From: Geotoga petraea
GTDB taxonomy: Bacteria > Thermotogota > Thermotogae > Petrotogales > Petrotogaceae
Reading direction: 5' to 3'
Length of the DNA: 64,000 nt
Assembly (NCBI RefSeq): GCF_900102615.1
Contig: NZ_FMYV01000008.1
Coordinates: 1-64,000 of the forward strand
How positions within the stretch are numbered: position 1 is the first letter of the stretch; every line of letters begins with the position of its first letter. Positions 8,312 through 16,902 of this stretch are shown here, piece by piece. The notes beneath the pieces were generated by a model. That model saw only the letters and a program-made list of their open reading frames with translations. It was not told the origin of the DNA and did no database searches. Both the position numbers and the translations under genes were made by a program.

Positions 8312-8890
8312 TTAAAAGAATTTATTTTTCATTGTAATAAAACCGCCAAAAACAAATTTCTTTATATTATTTGAATGAGATGGTTTGATAAAAGCTGAAG
8401 TGTCAGCACCTCTATGAGAACCTGAAATAACTGCAACCCATTCATCTTTACTTATTAAACCAGCATCTTTAACCATAATGGAACTTTCAATAATTACCTT
8501 TGTGCCTTGACTTACTGTTCTTAGTGCATCAGCAAAAATTATGGATGGATATATTCCATTATAGTATTTTTGAAATGATGCTTCTATACCTTTTAAAATA
8601 TGTGTACCAGTGAAAATTTTATAGCCATTTTTTTCTATCTGTTTTTTTAAGTTTAGGTCAAATTCATTTATAGATTCTTCTTTATATCCACTCATATGAG
8701 TTACAAATATCAATTCTAAGTTTTGAGTTTTTATTGTTTCCATCGCCTTTTTTGCAGTAAATCCAGTAGTTGAATTAATAATAATTTTTTTTATATGATT
8801 TTCAGTACAAAAATCAACTGTTTTTTGAATACAATTTATCGTGTTTTTTTCTTTACCATCATTTAAAAAATAAATTTTATTTTCCAACAT
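8312..8890 (-). CDS. Protein with pyruvate kinase alpha/beta-like domain, in ABC operon
   Basis: A 192-residue protein resembling stand-alone proteins with the pyruvate-kinase C-terminal (alpha/beta) fold: IKKIIINSTTGFTAKKAME, then LELIFVTHMSGYKEE, and a C-terminal SGSHRGADTSAFIKPSHS segment. It has no catalytic pyruvate kinase barrel. The gene overlaps the ATPase gene and ends 14 bases before the binding-protein gene, so it belongs to the import operon. A ligand-binding or regulatory role is inferred. Family call is from memory of the motif pattern. Confidence 0.6.
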   Translation of the reverse strand: MLENKIYFLNDGKEKNTINCIQKTVDFCTENHIKKIIINSTTGFTAKKAMETIKTQNLELIFVTHMSGYKEESINEFDLNLKKQIEKNGYKIFTGTHILKGIEASFQKYYNGIYPSIIFADALRTVSQGTKVIIESSIMVKDAGLISKDEWVAVISGSHRGADTSAFIKPSHSNNIKKFVFGGFITMKNKFF

Positions 8891-9632
8891 TTTTTTCCAA
8901 AAACCTTTTTTGGTCTAAATTTGTATACAAATCGTGCCACAAATCAGTAAAACCTTCAGTATCTGGCCTACGTGGTCTCGTTAAATTATTATTGTATATT
9001 TTTGATATATGCCCAGGTTCTGTACCCATAACAACTATTTTATCCCCTAATATTATTGATTCTTGAATATTATGAGTTACAAAAATTATTGTAGTTTTTA
9101 CCTTTTCCCATATTTTTAGCAATTCTTGCTGCAAAATTGTTCTTGTTTGAGCATCTAAAGCAGCAAAAGGTTCATCCATTAATAAAATAGTAGGTTTTAA
9201 TGCCAAAGCCCTTGCTATAGCAGCTCTTTGTTTCATTCCTCCTGATAATTGATGAGGGTAATAATCTGCATAATCTTTCAAACCTACTAAATTAATATAT
9301 TCTTTTGCTATACTTTTATGTTCTTTTAAATTTTTATTATCATGTTTAAGAGCAAAAAGAATATTTTTCTCTATTGTCAACCAAGGGAAAAGTTGGTTAA
9401 AATCTTGAAAAACCATAATAACATCTCTTCCTGGTTTTTCTTTTATTCTTTCTTCTATTTTTATTGTTCCATCAAAGTCCTCAAACCCTCCAACAGTTCT
9501 AAGAAGTGTGGATTTACCACAACCAGATGGCCCTAAAATAGATATGAATTCACCTTCGTTTATTTTAAAATTTATATTTTTTAAAACTACTAAATTATCA
9601 AATTTCTTTTCTTTTATTTTAATATCTATCAT
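8877..9632 (-). CDS. ABC transporter ATP-binding protein (SsuB/TauB-like)
   Basis: ATPase of about 251 residues for the importer encoded downstream. Walker A is GPSGCGKST, the signature is LSGGMKQRAAIARAL, Walker B is ILLMDEPFAALD and the H-loop is FVTHNIQES. ATG at 9632, 8 bases after GGAGGG, is preferred over the in-frame start at 9674, which would lie inside the upstream regulator gene. It overlaps that gene by 14 bases and the following one by 14 bases. Confidence 0.92.
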   Translation of the reverse strand: MIDIKIKEKKFDNLVVLKNINFKINEGEFISILGPSGCGKSTLLRTVGGFEDFDGTIKIEERIKEKPGRDVIMVFQDFNQLFPWLTIEKNILFALKHDNKNLKEHKSIAKEYINLVGLKDYADYYPHQLSGGMKQRAAIARALALKPTILLMDEPFAALDAQTRTILQQELLKIWEKVKTTIIFVTHNIQESIILGDKIVVMGTEPGHISKIYNNNLTRPRRPDTEGFTDLWHDLYTNLDQKRFLEKNVGK

Positions 9633-10569
9633 AAAGCTTTCCCTCCAATTTATGAACATTGATTTTCTTATCATTTTTTAAATATTCTTCATATTTATTT
9701 TTTATATCAAAAATTATTTTCTCTTCAATTATTTTTTCTAAAAAAATATCTTTATTTCTAATAAAAACTTGTGTAAAAACATTAGCATTTTTAAATATTT
9801 TTATTTTTTTAAGATCATATTTTTTTATAATATAATCACTAATTGGTTCCCACAAAAAAACATTGTAACTTGAGTCTATTTGTAATTTCTTTTCTAAATC
9901 ATTAATATTGTCAATATATAAAATATCATTATATTTTTTGAAAAAATTTTTTTCTATGATATTCGAATTTTTATAAATTGAATCAGTTACAGTGTTTTCG
10001 CCTAATATAATCAATTTTTTAGTTTTTTCTTTCCCAACAACAATATGATTTCCACCTTCTATTTCTTTAATTATCTCTATATTTAAGCCTAAACTTTTTA
10101 GATTCATATATGGGATAATGCCTATTATAGAAAATGAATTTTTTTCAATATTTTGAATAAAATTATAGGTATGTGTTTTTAATATTATTTTATATAAATT
10201 GTTTGTATTTTCAGATAAATATAAAGAAAATGGGCTTGTTACAGAATAGATATTTACTTTTTCCTTTGCTATAATTTCCGAACTCAAATAATTTATTTTA
10301 TTTAATATCTCTTTAAATTCTAATTTCAATTTTTTATAATATTTTTCCCCCTTGTTATTTATATTAAAATTTGTATCTAAATATCCTTCTTTTAATAGAT
10401 TATTTACTAATTTAGAAATAAAAGAACTCGAATATCCTGTTTCTCTAGATAGAGCTCTTACTCCTATATTATCTTTTTTATTTTTAATGTCCAAAATAAA
10501 TAATGTTTTAAATTTTATTCCTTCACCTATATATTCATTTCTTGTTAATAGTTTTTTTATTTCATCCAT
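9619..10569 (-). CDS. Winged-helix regulator with a periplasmic-binding-protein-like domain
   Basis: A 316-residue protein with no signal peptide. Residues about 15-75 form a winged HTH: VRALSRETGYSSSFISKLVNNLLKEGYLD, given here as its key residues ALSRETG and SSFISKLV. The rest resembles the NMT1-type binding fold. The segment NVFLWEPISDYIIKKY matches the pattern of solute-binding proteins of this class. First gene of the ABC operon, behind its own promoter. I infer a one-component regulator that senses the imported compound inside the cell. It may be mistaken for a plain hypothetical protein. Confidence 0.65.
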   Translation of the reverse strand: MDEIKKLLTRNEYIGEGIKFKTLFILDIKNKKDNIGVRALSRETGYSSSFISKLVNNLLKEGYLDTNFNINNKGEKYYKKLKLEFKEILNKINYLSSEIIAKEKVNIYSVTSPFSLYLSENTNNLYKIILKTHTYNFIQNIEKNSFSIIGIIPYMNLKSLGLNIEIIKEIEGGNHIVVGKEKTKKLIILGENTVTDSIYKNSNIIEKNFFKKYNDILYIDNINDLEKKLQIDSSYNVFLWEPISDYIIKKYDLKKIKIFKNANVFTQVFIRNKDIFLEKIIEEKIIFDIKNKYEEYLKNDKKINVHKLEGKLYDRY

Positions 10570-10612
10570 ATAATCGTTCCCTTTATGTACATATTTTGTC
10601 CATCACAACAAC

Positions 10613-10641
10613 ATTATATCACAAGATTTTATAGATAACAA
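10613..10641 (-). promoter_or_regulatory. Promoter of the ABC importer operon
   Basis: On the minus strand TTGTTA (10636-10641), a 17-base spacer and TATAAT (10613-10618) preceded by TGTGA form a strong promoter about 45 bases upstream of the regulator ATG. Confidence 0.7.
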
Positions 10642-10656
10642 ATAATTTTATTTATT

Positions 10657-10706
10657 AAAAAAACACTCTCAAATAGATTCAAATTTATATAAAATCTATT
10701 TGAGAG
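10657..10706 (-). terminator. Rho-independent terminator ending the long polysaccharide transcript
   Basis: CTCTCAAATAGATT (10666-10679) pairs perfectly over 14 bases with AATCTATTTGAGAG (10693-10706). The A run at 10657-10663 gives the T run on the minus strand. It separates the polysaccharide genes from the ABC operon. Confidence 0.85.
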
Positions 10707-10736
10707 GTGATATAAAATTCTTATGATTAACATATT

Positions 10737-11798
10737 TTATTTATTATAGGGATATTTCAAATTTTCAATATCTTCTAAATTAACGACTTTAGGTAAAGTG
10801 TCAACATTTCTTAACCAGCAAAGATTATTTGGAAGTGGATTTATTTTTTTACTAGGTAATTTTATCTTTTCTTTCATATTTAAAGCCAAATAAGTATATA
10901 TCATTGGGAAGTTCAATCCTAATTCTGTAAAAAAATTTATAGGAGTAAAAAATCTTCCTGGATTTATTTCTGTAGGTATGGGATTCCCTTCATAATCATA
11001 TGATATATCGACTGTATAAATTCCATTCGGTTTTTCATCTATTGATTTTATTGCTTTTATTGACAATTCATTTATTTCTTCATTATCAATAGTAATCCCT
11101 TTATCTGTAACTCCTGTTACTCCTGATAAGGACTTATCCCCAAGAAGCCATGACAATCCTTCCCTCGTTTGAGCAATAATTAGATTTCCATCATCCCAAA
11201 TTGATGTAAAGCTTACTCTCTTTGTAGATAAACATTTGGTAGCAGAAAATTTGCCCCAGCCTTCAAAATGATCTATCCAAGCTTTAGCAAAATTATAATC
11301 ATCAGTTGGTAAAGATCCATCTCCACCCCCACCTTCGACATTTCTTATCCATATTTTACTATATTTATTTAGTATTTTTATTAAATCATCCTTCGTATTT
11401 AAAATAATTGTATCAGGAACATAAATTCCTCTGTCTTTCCAAATTTTGTTAGTATAATATTTATTAACTAAATTTCTAATTACGCTTTTAGAGGGTAAAA
11501 AATATTTAACATTTAAATTGTCAAGTATTTCCCTATTTTCTGATAATTTTTCAACTTCAAAATCATGGTAAGCATATATAAAGTCTGGTTTTGTTTTCTT
11601 AATTAAAAACACCAAATTATCTATATAATTTCCACCTCGAGCTGGTGGCATATAATATGTTTCATCAGCTTCTGATAAAAACACATGGTTTTTATTTGAA
11701 GTCATTCCCACAACATAAAATTCTTTTTCTTTTTTTAAAGAGCGTATAAAATTATTACCTCCAGTTCCTCCAGCGCCACCTACTAATACTTTTATCAT
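10737..11798 (-). CDS. ATP-grasp protein (carbamoyl-phosphate-synthase-like)
   Basis: A 353-residue ATP-grasp enzyme with an N-terminal pre-ATP-grasp fold starting VLVGGAGGTGGNNFIRSLK. The central ATP-grasp region has IWIRNVEGGGGDGSLPTDD as the ATP loop and PTEINPGRFF near the C-terminus supplies metal ligands. ATP-grasp proteins in polysaccharide loci ligate carboxylates to amines, for example adding an amino acid to a sugar. The substrate is unknown here. The AAGGTG site supports the start. Last gene of the 12-29 kb transcript, 4 bases after wzx. Confidence 0.75.
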   Translation of the reverse strand: MIKVLVGGAGGTGGNNFIRSLKKEKEFYVVGMTSNKNHVFLSEADETYYMPPARGGNYIDNLVFLIKKTKPDFIYAYHDFEVEKLSENREILDNLNVKYFLPSKSVIRNLVNKYYTNKIWKDRGIYVPDTIILNTKDDLIKILNKYSKIWIRNVEGGGGDGSLPTDDYNFAKAWIDHFEGWGKFSATKCLSTKRVSFTSIWDDGNLIIAQTREGLSWLLGDKSLSGVTGVTDKGITIDNEEINELSIKAIKSIDEKPNGIYTVDISYDYEGNPIPTEINPGRFFTPINFFTELGLNFPMIYTYLALNMKEKIKLPSKKINPLPNNLCWLRNVDTLPKVVNLEDIENLKYPYNK

Positions 11799-11802
11799 CT
11801 TT

Positions 11803-13218
11803 TCACCTTCTTAACTTTTTAATATAATTTTTTATAATTTTAAAATATGATATTGCTGAGATTATAATATATAAAATAGATACAATAATTGTAATTTTAT
11901 AATCATTAAAATAAAAATAATAAAATACAAAAAGAATAGAAAAGGTCAAAATATTTATATAAATTCTTTTTCTAAAGGTTATAAGTTTTTTATTCATAAC
12001 TACTATCACAGTAACTAGTAAAGATATAACATATCCCATTACTGTAGCTAAAGCTGCTCCTTTAATTCCGATAATTGGTATTAAATATAAATTTAACAAT
12101 ATATTAACTACTACTCCTATTGATAAAACTAAAGGGGATAGATATGTTTTTTTTGTTACTTGAAATTGAGTTCCTAATATCTGATAAAGCATTAATAATA
12201 ACGGCGCTAAAACCAAAAAAGGGAAAACTTCTACACCTCTAACAAAATCGCCCTCAAATAGTAATTTAAAAATGATATCTTTGAAAAGAAACATTAGAAT
12301 AAAAAAATAAGTTGAAATGATAAAAAGAACTTCCCAAATGTTTCCTAGCATTTTTTTATAATCATTATCTTTCATGGTAGAAAAAGCAAAATATTGCCAT
12401 CCACCTGCAAAAGCTGTATAAATTAATTGGCTAACCATAGCATACTTTGCTCCTAATGCATAAACTCCTAATTCTGAAGTTCCTAAAATATTAGTTATCA
12501 TTATTCTATCCATAGATCTATAAACCCAATAAATTAAAAAAACAGGAGTTAAAGGCAAACCTATCTTTAGCAATTCTTTTGCTATTTTTTTATTAAATTT
12601 CCCTTTTAAAAAGAATTTTTTATTTTGAAACCAAAAAAATAACACTAAGACAGGAATAGTCATTATTTTTGCATAAATTAAACCATAATAAGAAAATCCT
12701 AAATTAATTAACAAGATAGAAAGTAAATAATAACCTCCTGATTCTAATAAACCAGAAATAACAAAAATTTTCCTTTTATTTTCCATTCTTGTTGGAGCTT
12801 GAATTGGACTTCTATTTGCTGAAAACAATAAAGCAACAGAAGCAAACATTATTATATTACTATGTTCAGATACTCCAAAAAATAAGTTTGAAAAAAATGA
12901 ACTGAATACAATCAATACTATACTAATGATAATAGAATTAAACAATATTATCCTTTGAGTAGTCGTAGTTACATCATACTTATACTGTTGGTCATCTTTT
13001 TCAAAATATTCCCTAAACATAGCATCATACAAGCCCATTACTGCCAAAGGGGTTCCAAAACCAATAATTAAATTAAACATATCAAAAAAACCAAATGCTT
13101 CAGTATTTGGAAGCAGCCTTGTAATTACAGGCAATAATAACAAAGGTATTATTTTATTCAATACATTTATAAAACCATATGCCAAGAAATTTTCTACAAA
13201 TAATTTCGCTCTGCTCAA
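11803..13218 (-). CDS. wzx: Polysaccharide flippase (Wzx family)
   Basis: A 471-residue membrane protein with about 12-14 hydrophobic segments of the MATE/PST (MOP) superfamily. It should move the lipid-linked repeat unit across the inner membrane for polymerisation by the Wzy-like protein at 19175-20572. The N-terminal amphipathic start LFVENFLAYGFINVLNKIIP and a conserved Arg-rich loop are typical. The only reasonable start is TTG at 13218, 6 bases after the aminotransferase stop, with a weak GAGAG site. Confidence 0.85.
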   Translation of the reverse strand: MSRAKLFVENFLAYGFINVLNKIIPLLLLPVITRLLPNTEAFGFFDMFNLIIGFGTPLAVMGLYDAMFREYFEKDDQQYKYDVTTTTQRIILFNSIIISIVLIVFSSFFSNLFFGVSEHSNIIMFASVALLFSANRSPIQAPTRMENKRKIFVISGLLESGGYYLLSILLINLGFSYYGLIYAKIMTIPVLVLFFWFQNKKFFLKGKFNKKIAKELLKIGLPLTPVFLIYWVYRSMDRIMITNILGTSELGVYALGAKYAMVSQLIYTAFAGGWQYFAFSTMKDNDYKKMLGNIWEVLFIISTYFFILMFLFKDIIFKLLFEGDFVRGVEVFPFLVLAPLLLMLYQILGTQFQVTKKTYLSPLVLSIGVVVNILLNLYLIPIIGIKGAALATVMGYVISLLVTVIVVMNKKLITFRKRIYINILTFSILFVFYYFYFNDYKITIIVSILYIIISAISYFKIIKNYIKKLRR

Positions 13219-13224
13219 AATATA

Positions 13225-14325
13225 TCAGCTCTCATATTCATTAATAATTTTTATAACATAATCAATTTCTTCATCTTTCATTCCATCATAGATAGGTAAG
13301 CTTAATAAAGTATCTGCTAACTTTTCAGTAATAGGGAAATCACCTTTTTTATACCCTAAATATTCATAGGCTTCAGAAAGATGAGGGGGGATTGGATAGT
13401 GTATTTGAGTTCCTATTCCATTATTTCTTAGATATGCTTGTAATTTATCTCTTTCTGCTGTTCTTATTTCAAACAAATGCCAAACATGTTCTGAACCTTT
13501 TCTGGCTTTTGGTAACTCAACTCTTGGATTTGTTATTTCAGATAAATATCTATTTGCAATTTTTTCTCTTTGTTTTCTCAATTCATTGTAATGTTTTAAT
13601 TTCACGTTTAACAAAGAAGCCTGTATTTCATCTATCCTTGAATTAATTCCTTCAATTTTATTGTGGTATTTTTTTTGACTTCCATAATTTCTTAACATTT
13701 TTATTTTTTCTGCTACTTCAACATTATCTGTGACTATAGCTCCAGCATCTCCAAAAGCACCCAAATTTTTGGTAGGATAAAAACTAAAACATCCTATATC
13801 TCCGTAGGTTCCTGTAGTTTTTCCTTCGAATTTAGCTCCATGGCTTTGGGCACAATCTTCTATCAAATATAGATTATGTTTATCTGCTATTTCTTTTATT
13901 CTTTTCATATTTGCTGCTTGTCCATATAAGTGGACAACCATTATAGCTTTTGTTCTATCTGTTATTTTTTCTTCTATTTTATTGGCATCTATATTATAGT
14001 ATTCATCTGGCTCAACAAAAATTGGTGTAGCATCGTTTTCTGTAATACCTAATACTGTTGCTATATAAGTATTAGCTGGAACAATAACTTCATCACCTCT
14101 TCCAATATTTAAAGATCTAACAGCTAAAATCAATGCATCTAAACCAGAATTAACTCCAACACAATGTTTAGCTCCCACAAAATTTGAAAAATTATTTTCA
14201 AATTCTTCTACTTTTTTGCCTAATATATACCATCCAGATTCTAAGGCTTCTATTGCAGCTTTATCATACTCTTTTTTGTATTTTTCATAGCCTCTTTTTA
14301 ATTCAGTAAAGTTTATTTTCATCAT
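13225..14325 (-). CDS. dTDP-3-oxo-6-deoxyhexose aminotransferase (DegT/DnrJ/EryC1 family)
   Basis: PLP-dependent sugar aminotransferase of 366 residues. The Lys that binds PLP lies in SFYPTKNLGAFGDAG and the upstream LIEDCAQSHGA segment contacts the cofactor. With the overlapping 3,4-ketoisomerase gene it matches the FdtA-FdtB or QdtA-QdtB pair that makes dTDP-3-amino-3,6-dideoxy-galactose or -glucose. Which epimer is made cannot be told by eye. Overlaps the ketoisomerase gene by 23 bases. ATG codons at 14325 and 14322 are equally possible. Confidence 0.88.
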   Translation of the reverse strand: MMKINFTELKRGYEKYKKEYDKAAIEALESGWYILGKKVEEFENNFSNFVGAKHCVGVNSGLDALILAVRSLNIGRGDEVIVPANTYIATVLGITENDATPIFVEPDEYYNIDANKIEEKITDRTKAIMVVHLYGQAANMKRIKEIADKHNLYLIEDCAQSHGAKFEGKTTGTYGDIGCFSFYPTKNLGAFGDAGAIVTDNVEVAEKIKMLRNYGSQKKYHNKIEGINSRIDEIQASLLNVKLKHYNELRKQREKIANRYLSEITNPRVELPKARKGSEHVWHLFEIRTAERDKLQAYLRNNGIGTQIHYPIPPHLSEAYEYLGYKKGDFPITEKLADTLLSLPIYDGMKDEEIDYVIKIINEYES

Positions 14326-14731
14326 TCCAATAACCTTCTTTCACATATCTAAGAAAATCTTCATAATCTCTTATATAGTCTTCTTCATTATAATATTCAG
14401 ATGCTGCCACACACAATACTGAATTTTCTTTTTTCCAATACATATCATGCCAAATTCCTTTTCCAACTAACAATGCTTTTTCTGGTGAATCTAATAAATA
14501 AGATTTTTTCTCTTTTCCGTTATCTAATATAACTTCTATCTCACCATAAGGACACCAAAGAACTTGATTAAGTTCTTTGTGTGCATGCATTCCTCTTTTT
14601 GTATTCACTGGAACATTGTAAATATAATATATTCTTTTTATTTCAAACGGAATATCTTTGTTTGATTCAAAAAAAGATAAGAAGCCTTTGCTTCTATTAC
14701 CAAAAGTTTTGATTTTTATAATTTTATTCAT
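14303..14731 (-). CDS. dTDP-4-oxo-6-deoxyglucose 3,4-ketoisomerase (FdtA/QdtA-like cupin)
   Basis: A 142-residue WxcM/FdtA-type cupin. GMHAHKELNQVLWCPYGE carries the conserved histidines, and the IWHDMYWKKENSVLCVAAS block is typical of the family. It converts the RmlB product to the 3-oxo sugar used by the next enzyme. Overlap with the aminotransferase gene downstream and the glycosyltransferase gene upstream (4 bases) shows coupled translation. Confidence 0.88.
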   Translation of the reverse strand: MNKIIKIKTFGNRSKGFLSFFESNKDIPFEIKRIYYIYNVPVNTKRGMHAHKELNQVLWCPYGEIEVILDNGKEKKSYLLDSPEKALLVGKGIWHDMYWKKENSVLCVAASEYYNEEDYIRDYEDFLRYVKEGYWNDENKLY

Positions 14732-16002
14732 AATCTACCTTCTAAAAATTTTTTAAAGAACCAGCCTTTAATTATAAGTTTTTCTGGTAAGTATTTTAAA
14801 TTTTCTACTATAAATTTTTTTAATATATTTTTTTTTATATATAGGGTTTTTTCATAATTGTAATTCACAATTTCATGTTGGTAATTAGTTGCATATTTTA
14901 TAAATCTTTTATTAACTAAATCTTCCGAAAATTCATTTTCTGATTTATTATTTTGTATCTCTTTGATTTTTTTATATTTTTGCAACAACAATTTTAATAC
15001 TTGAGTAAAGTCTGTATAATCAGTCTTCATATCAACACTAGTGAATACACTATCATTGAAAAAAGGAATTCTAAACCATTTTCCCTTAGAATCACATATG
15101 ATTGTAGGAGTACTAACCAGCATACTGTTAATTGACGTTGTGCCAGCACTACCAACATATATATCGCTAAGTTTATAAATATAATTTGGGTCAGGATAGA
15201 CTTCACCTACAAACACAATATTTTTATCAATTTTTTTAGCTTTATTTTTATAATTATTAAATAAAGTACCATTTCCAACAACCAAAAATACAACATTACC
15301 TATAATTTCTTTTATTTCTCTGTATTTTTCAATTAATAAAGAAATGTAGTCTGATCTATTAGGTTCTAATCTACATACAGTACTAATAATAGTATAATTA
15401 TTATCCTTTAAATTTTTAATTTTTTTTGTAACATCATTATTAGGGATTTCATTATTTTTTATGAAATCATTTGAAAAAGATACTGGAAAATATATTTTAT
15501 CATCCCAAATTTTTTCTACCAGAATATTATTTATTGATAATAATTCGTTTGATTCAAAGGGGTTTAAGGGTAATAATCTTTTTTCATTATATTGCTTTCT
15601 TATCAAATTTAAATTATTTATTTCACCAAATTTAATTTTTTGAGTTAATAACAATATAAAATTTTTAACCTTTATTTTTGATGATATCTCATCACCCCAA
15701 AATCCTGCAGGATAATTGTGACTTTCAATAAAATCAGGATTAAATCTATTTATTTTATTAATTATTTGCTCATCTATTTTTCTTTTATTTTTTTTAAAAA
15801 AAGAAGGATTTACCTCGATTTTTGGATAATAGATAATATCAATTTTATTAAATATATCAGGGAAGTCCTTTTCTATTTCACCTTTTTTAGGAACCAACAA
15901 TAAAATATTATAATTATTATCAATATACCATCTAATCTTTCTAGCTAAATATGTTTCTGAACCTCCCCTTTTATAATGCCTTGTTATTATTAATACATTC
16001 AT
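14728..16002 (-). CDS. Glycosyltransferase, GT4-like
   Basis: A 424-residue GT-B fold protein. KRGGSETYLARKI near the N-terminus is a nucleotide-sugar-transferase glycine loop, and ISTVCRLEPNRSDY begins the C-terminal Rossmann half. The usual EX7E motif is weak: YVGSAGTTSINSMLVSTPTI occupies its place. The donor is unknown. It starts on the last base of neuB and overlaps the ketoisomerase gene, so it is part of the same operon. The sequence is unusually rich in Asn, Lys and Ile. Confidence 0.7.
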   Translation of the reverse strand: MNVLIITRHYKRGGSETYLARKIRWYIDNNYNILLLVPKKGEIEKDFPDIFNKIDIIYYPKIEVNPSFFKKNKRKIDEQIINKINRFNPDFIESHNYPAGFWGDEISSKIKVKNFILLLTQKIKFGEINNLNLIRKQYNEKRLLPLNPFESNELLSINNILVEKIWDDKIYFPVSFSNDFIKNNEIPNNDVTKKIKNLKDNNYTIISTVCRLEPNRSDYISLLIEKYREIKEIIGNVVFLVVGNGTLFNNYKNKAKKIDKNIVFVGEVYPDPNYIYKLSDIYVGSAGTTSINSMLVSTPTIICDSKGKWFRIPFFNDSVFTSVDMKTDYTDFTQVLKLLLQKYKKIKEIQNNKSENEFSEDLVNKRFIKYATNYQHEIVNYNYEKTLYIKKNILKKFIVENLKYLPEKLIIKGWFFKKFLEGRL

Positions 16003-16898
16003 TATTTTTTTCTATCCCATCTTAATTTATTAGCTTGAACTTTTTCAATATCTAATAATTCATCAGGTTTAAATTTAAGGGATTTATAAGTAGCAATCAA
16101 GTCTCTTTTTAATCTTCTTAATCCGTCTGGCTCTAAAGAAGCTGCATGATCGGTTCCCTTCCATGTCCTATCTAAAGTAAAATGTCTCTCATTCCATTCG
16201 GCACCTAATGTGTAAGCAGCTATATCAATTGCAATTCCTAAATGATGACCAGAAAAACCTATAGCCTTAACTCTTTTCCCATATAATTCTTTAAATTTTC
16301 CTACCTCTAACATCCTTGTATCTTTAAAAGGGACAGGATAACCCGACGTGCAATGATACAAAACTAAATCATTATTTTTATTGTTTTTTTCATAAAATTT
16401 TACAATTTCTTCTACTTCTTCTCTAGTTGTCATCCCTGTAGAAACATGTACTTCACCTTGGTAATTGTCACACAAATATTGATGCATTTCCCAATTGGTT
16501 GACATCGCTGAAGGTATTTTTATTAATTCTGGATTCATGCTTACAACTTCTTTTGCCGATGTCATATCCCATATAGAAGTTGAATAAATTATTCCTATTT
16601 CTTCTTCAGCATATTTTTTAAGTTCTTTATGTTGCTCAATTGTAAGTTCTAAATATTCTCTATGTTCTCCATATGTTTTTCCATATGAATTAACAGGATT
16701 TGGATGTGGAGCATTATATTCTTCTTCAGTTAACAATTCTTTTGGATTCCTTTTTTGAAATTTTACAACATCAGCATCACAAAATATTTTAGCTATTTTT
16801 ATCATTTCTTTTGCTATATCGATTTCACCTTTGTGATTACACCCAATCTCAGCTATTACTTTTGGTTTTTTATAATTTTCTTCTAAATTAAAATTCAT
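16002..16898 (-). CDS. neuB: N-acetylneuraminate/nonulosonate synthase family protein without SAF domain
   Basis: Condenses PEP with a mannose-type sugar to a nine-carbon acid. VIAEIGCNHKGEIDIAKEMI, DVVKFQKRNP, YHCTSGYPVP and ERHFTLDRTWKGTDHAASLEP are the NeuB core motifs. At about 298 residues it ends after the TIM barrel and lacks the antifreeze-like SAF domain found in many NeuB proteins. ATG at 16898 has GGGAGG 9 bases upstream and is preferred over 16928. The upstream gene is a fused cytidylyltransferase-phosphatase, so the product may be a 9-phosphate (KDN-9-P or Neu5Ac-9-P); this is inferred. Confidence 0.85.
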   Translation of the reverse strand: MNFNLEENYKKPKVIAEIGCNHKGEIDIAKEMIKIAKIFCDADVVKFQKRNPKELLTEEEYNAPHPNPVNSYGKTYGEHREYLELTIEQHKELKKYAEEEIGIIYSTSIWDMTSAKEVVSMNPELIKIPSAMSTNWEMHQYLCDNYQGEVHVSTGMTTREEVEEIVKFYEKNNKNNDLVLYHCTSGYPVPFKDTRMLEVGKFKELYGKRVKAIGFSGHHLGIAIDIAAYTLGAEWNERHFTLDRTWKGTDHAASLEPDGLRRLKRDLIATYKSLKFKPDELLDIEKVQANKLRWDRKK

Positions 16899-16902
16899 AT
16901 TA

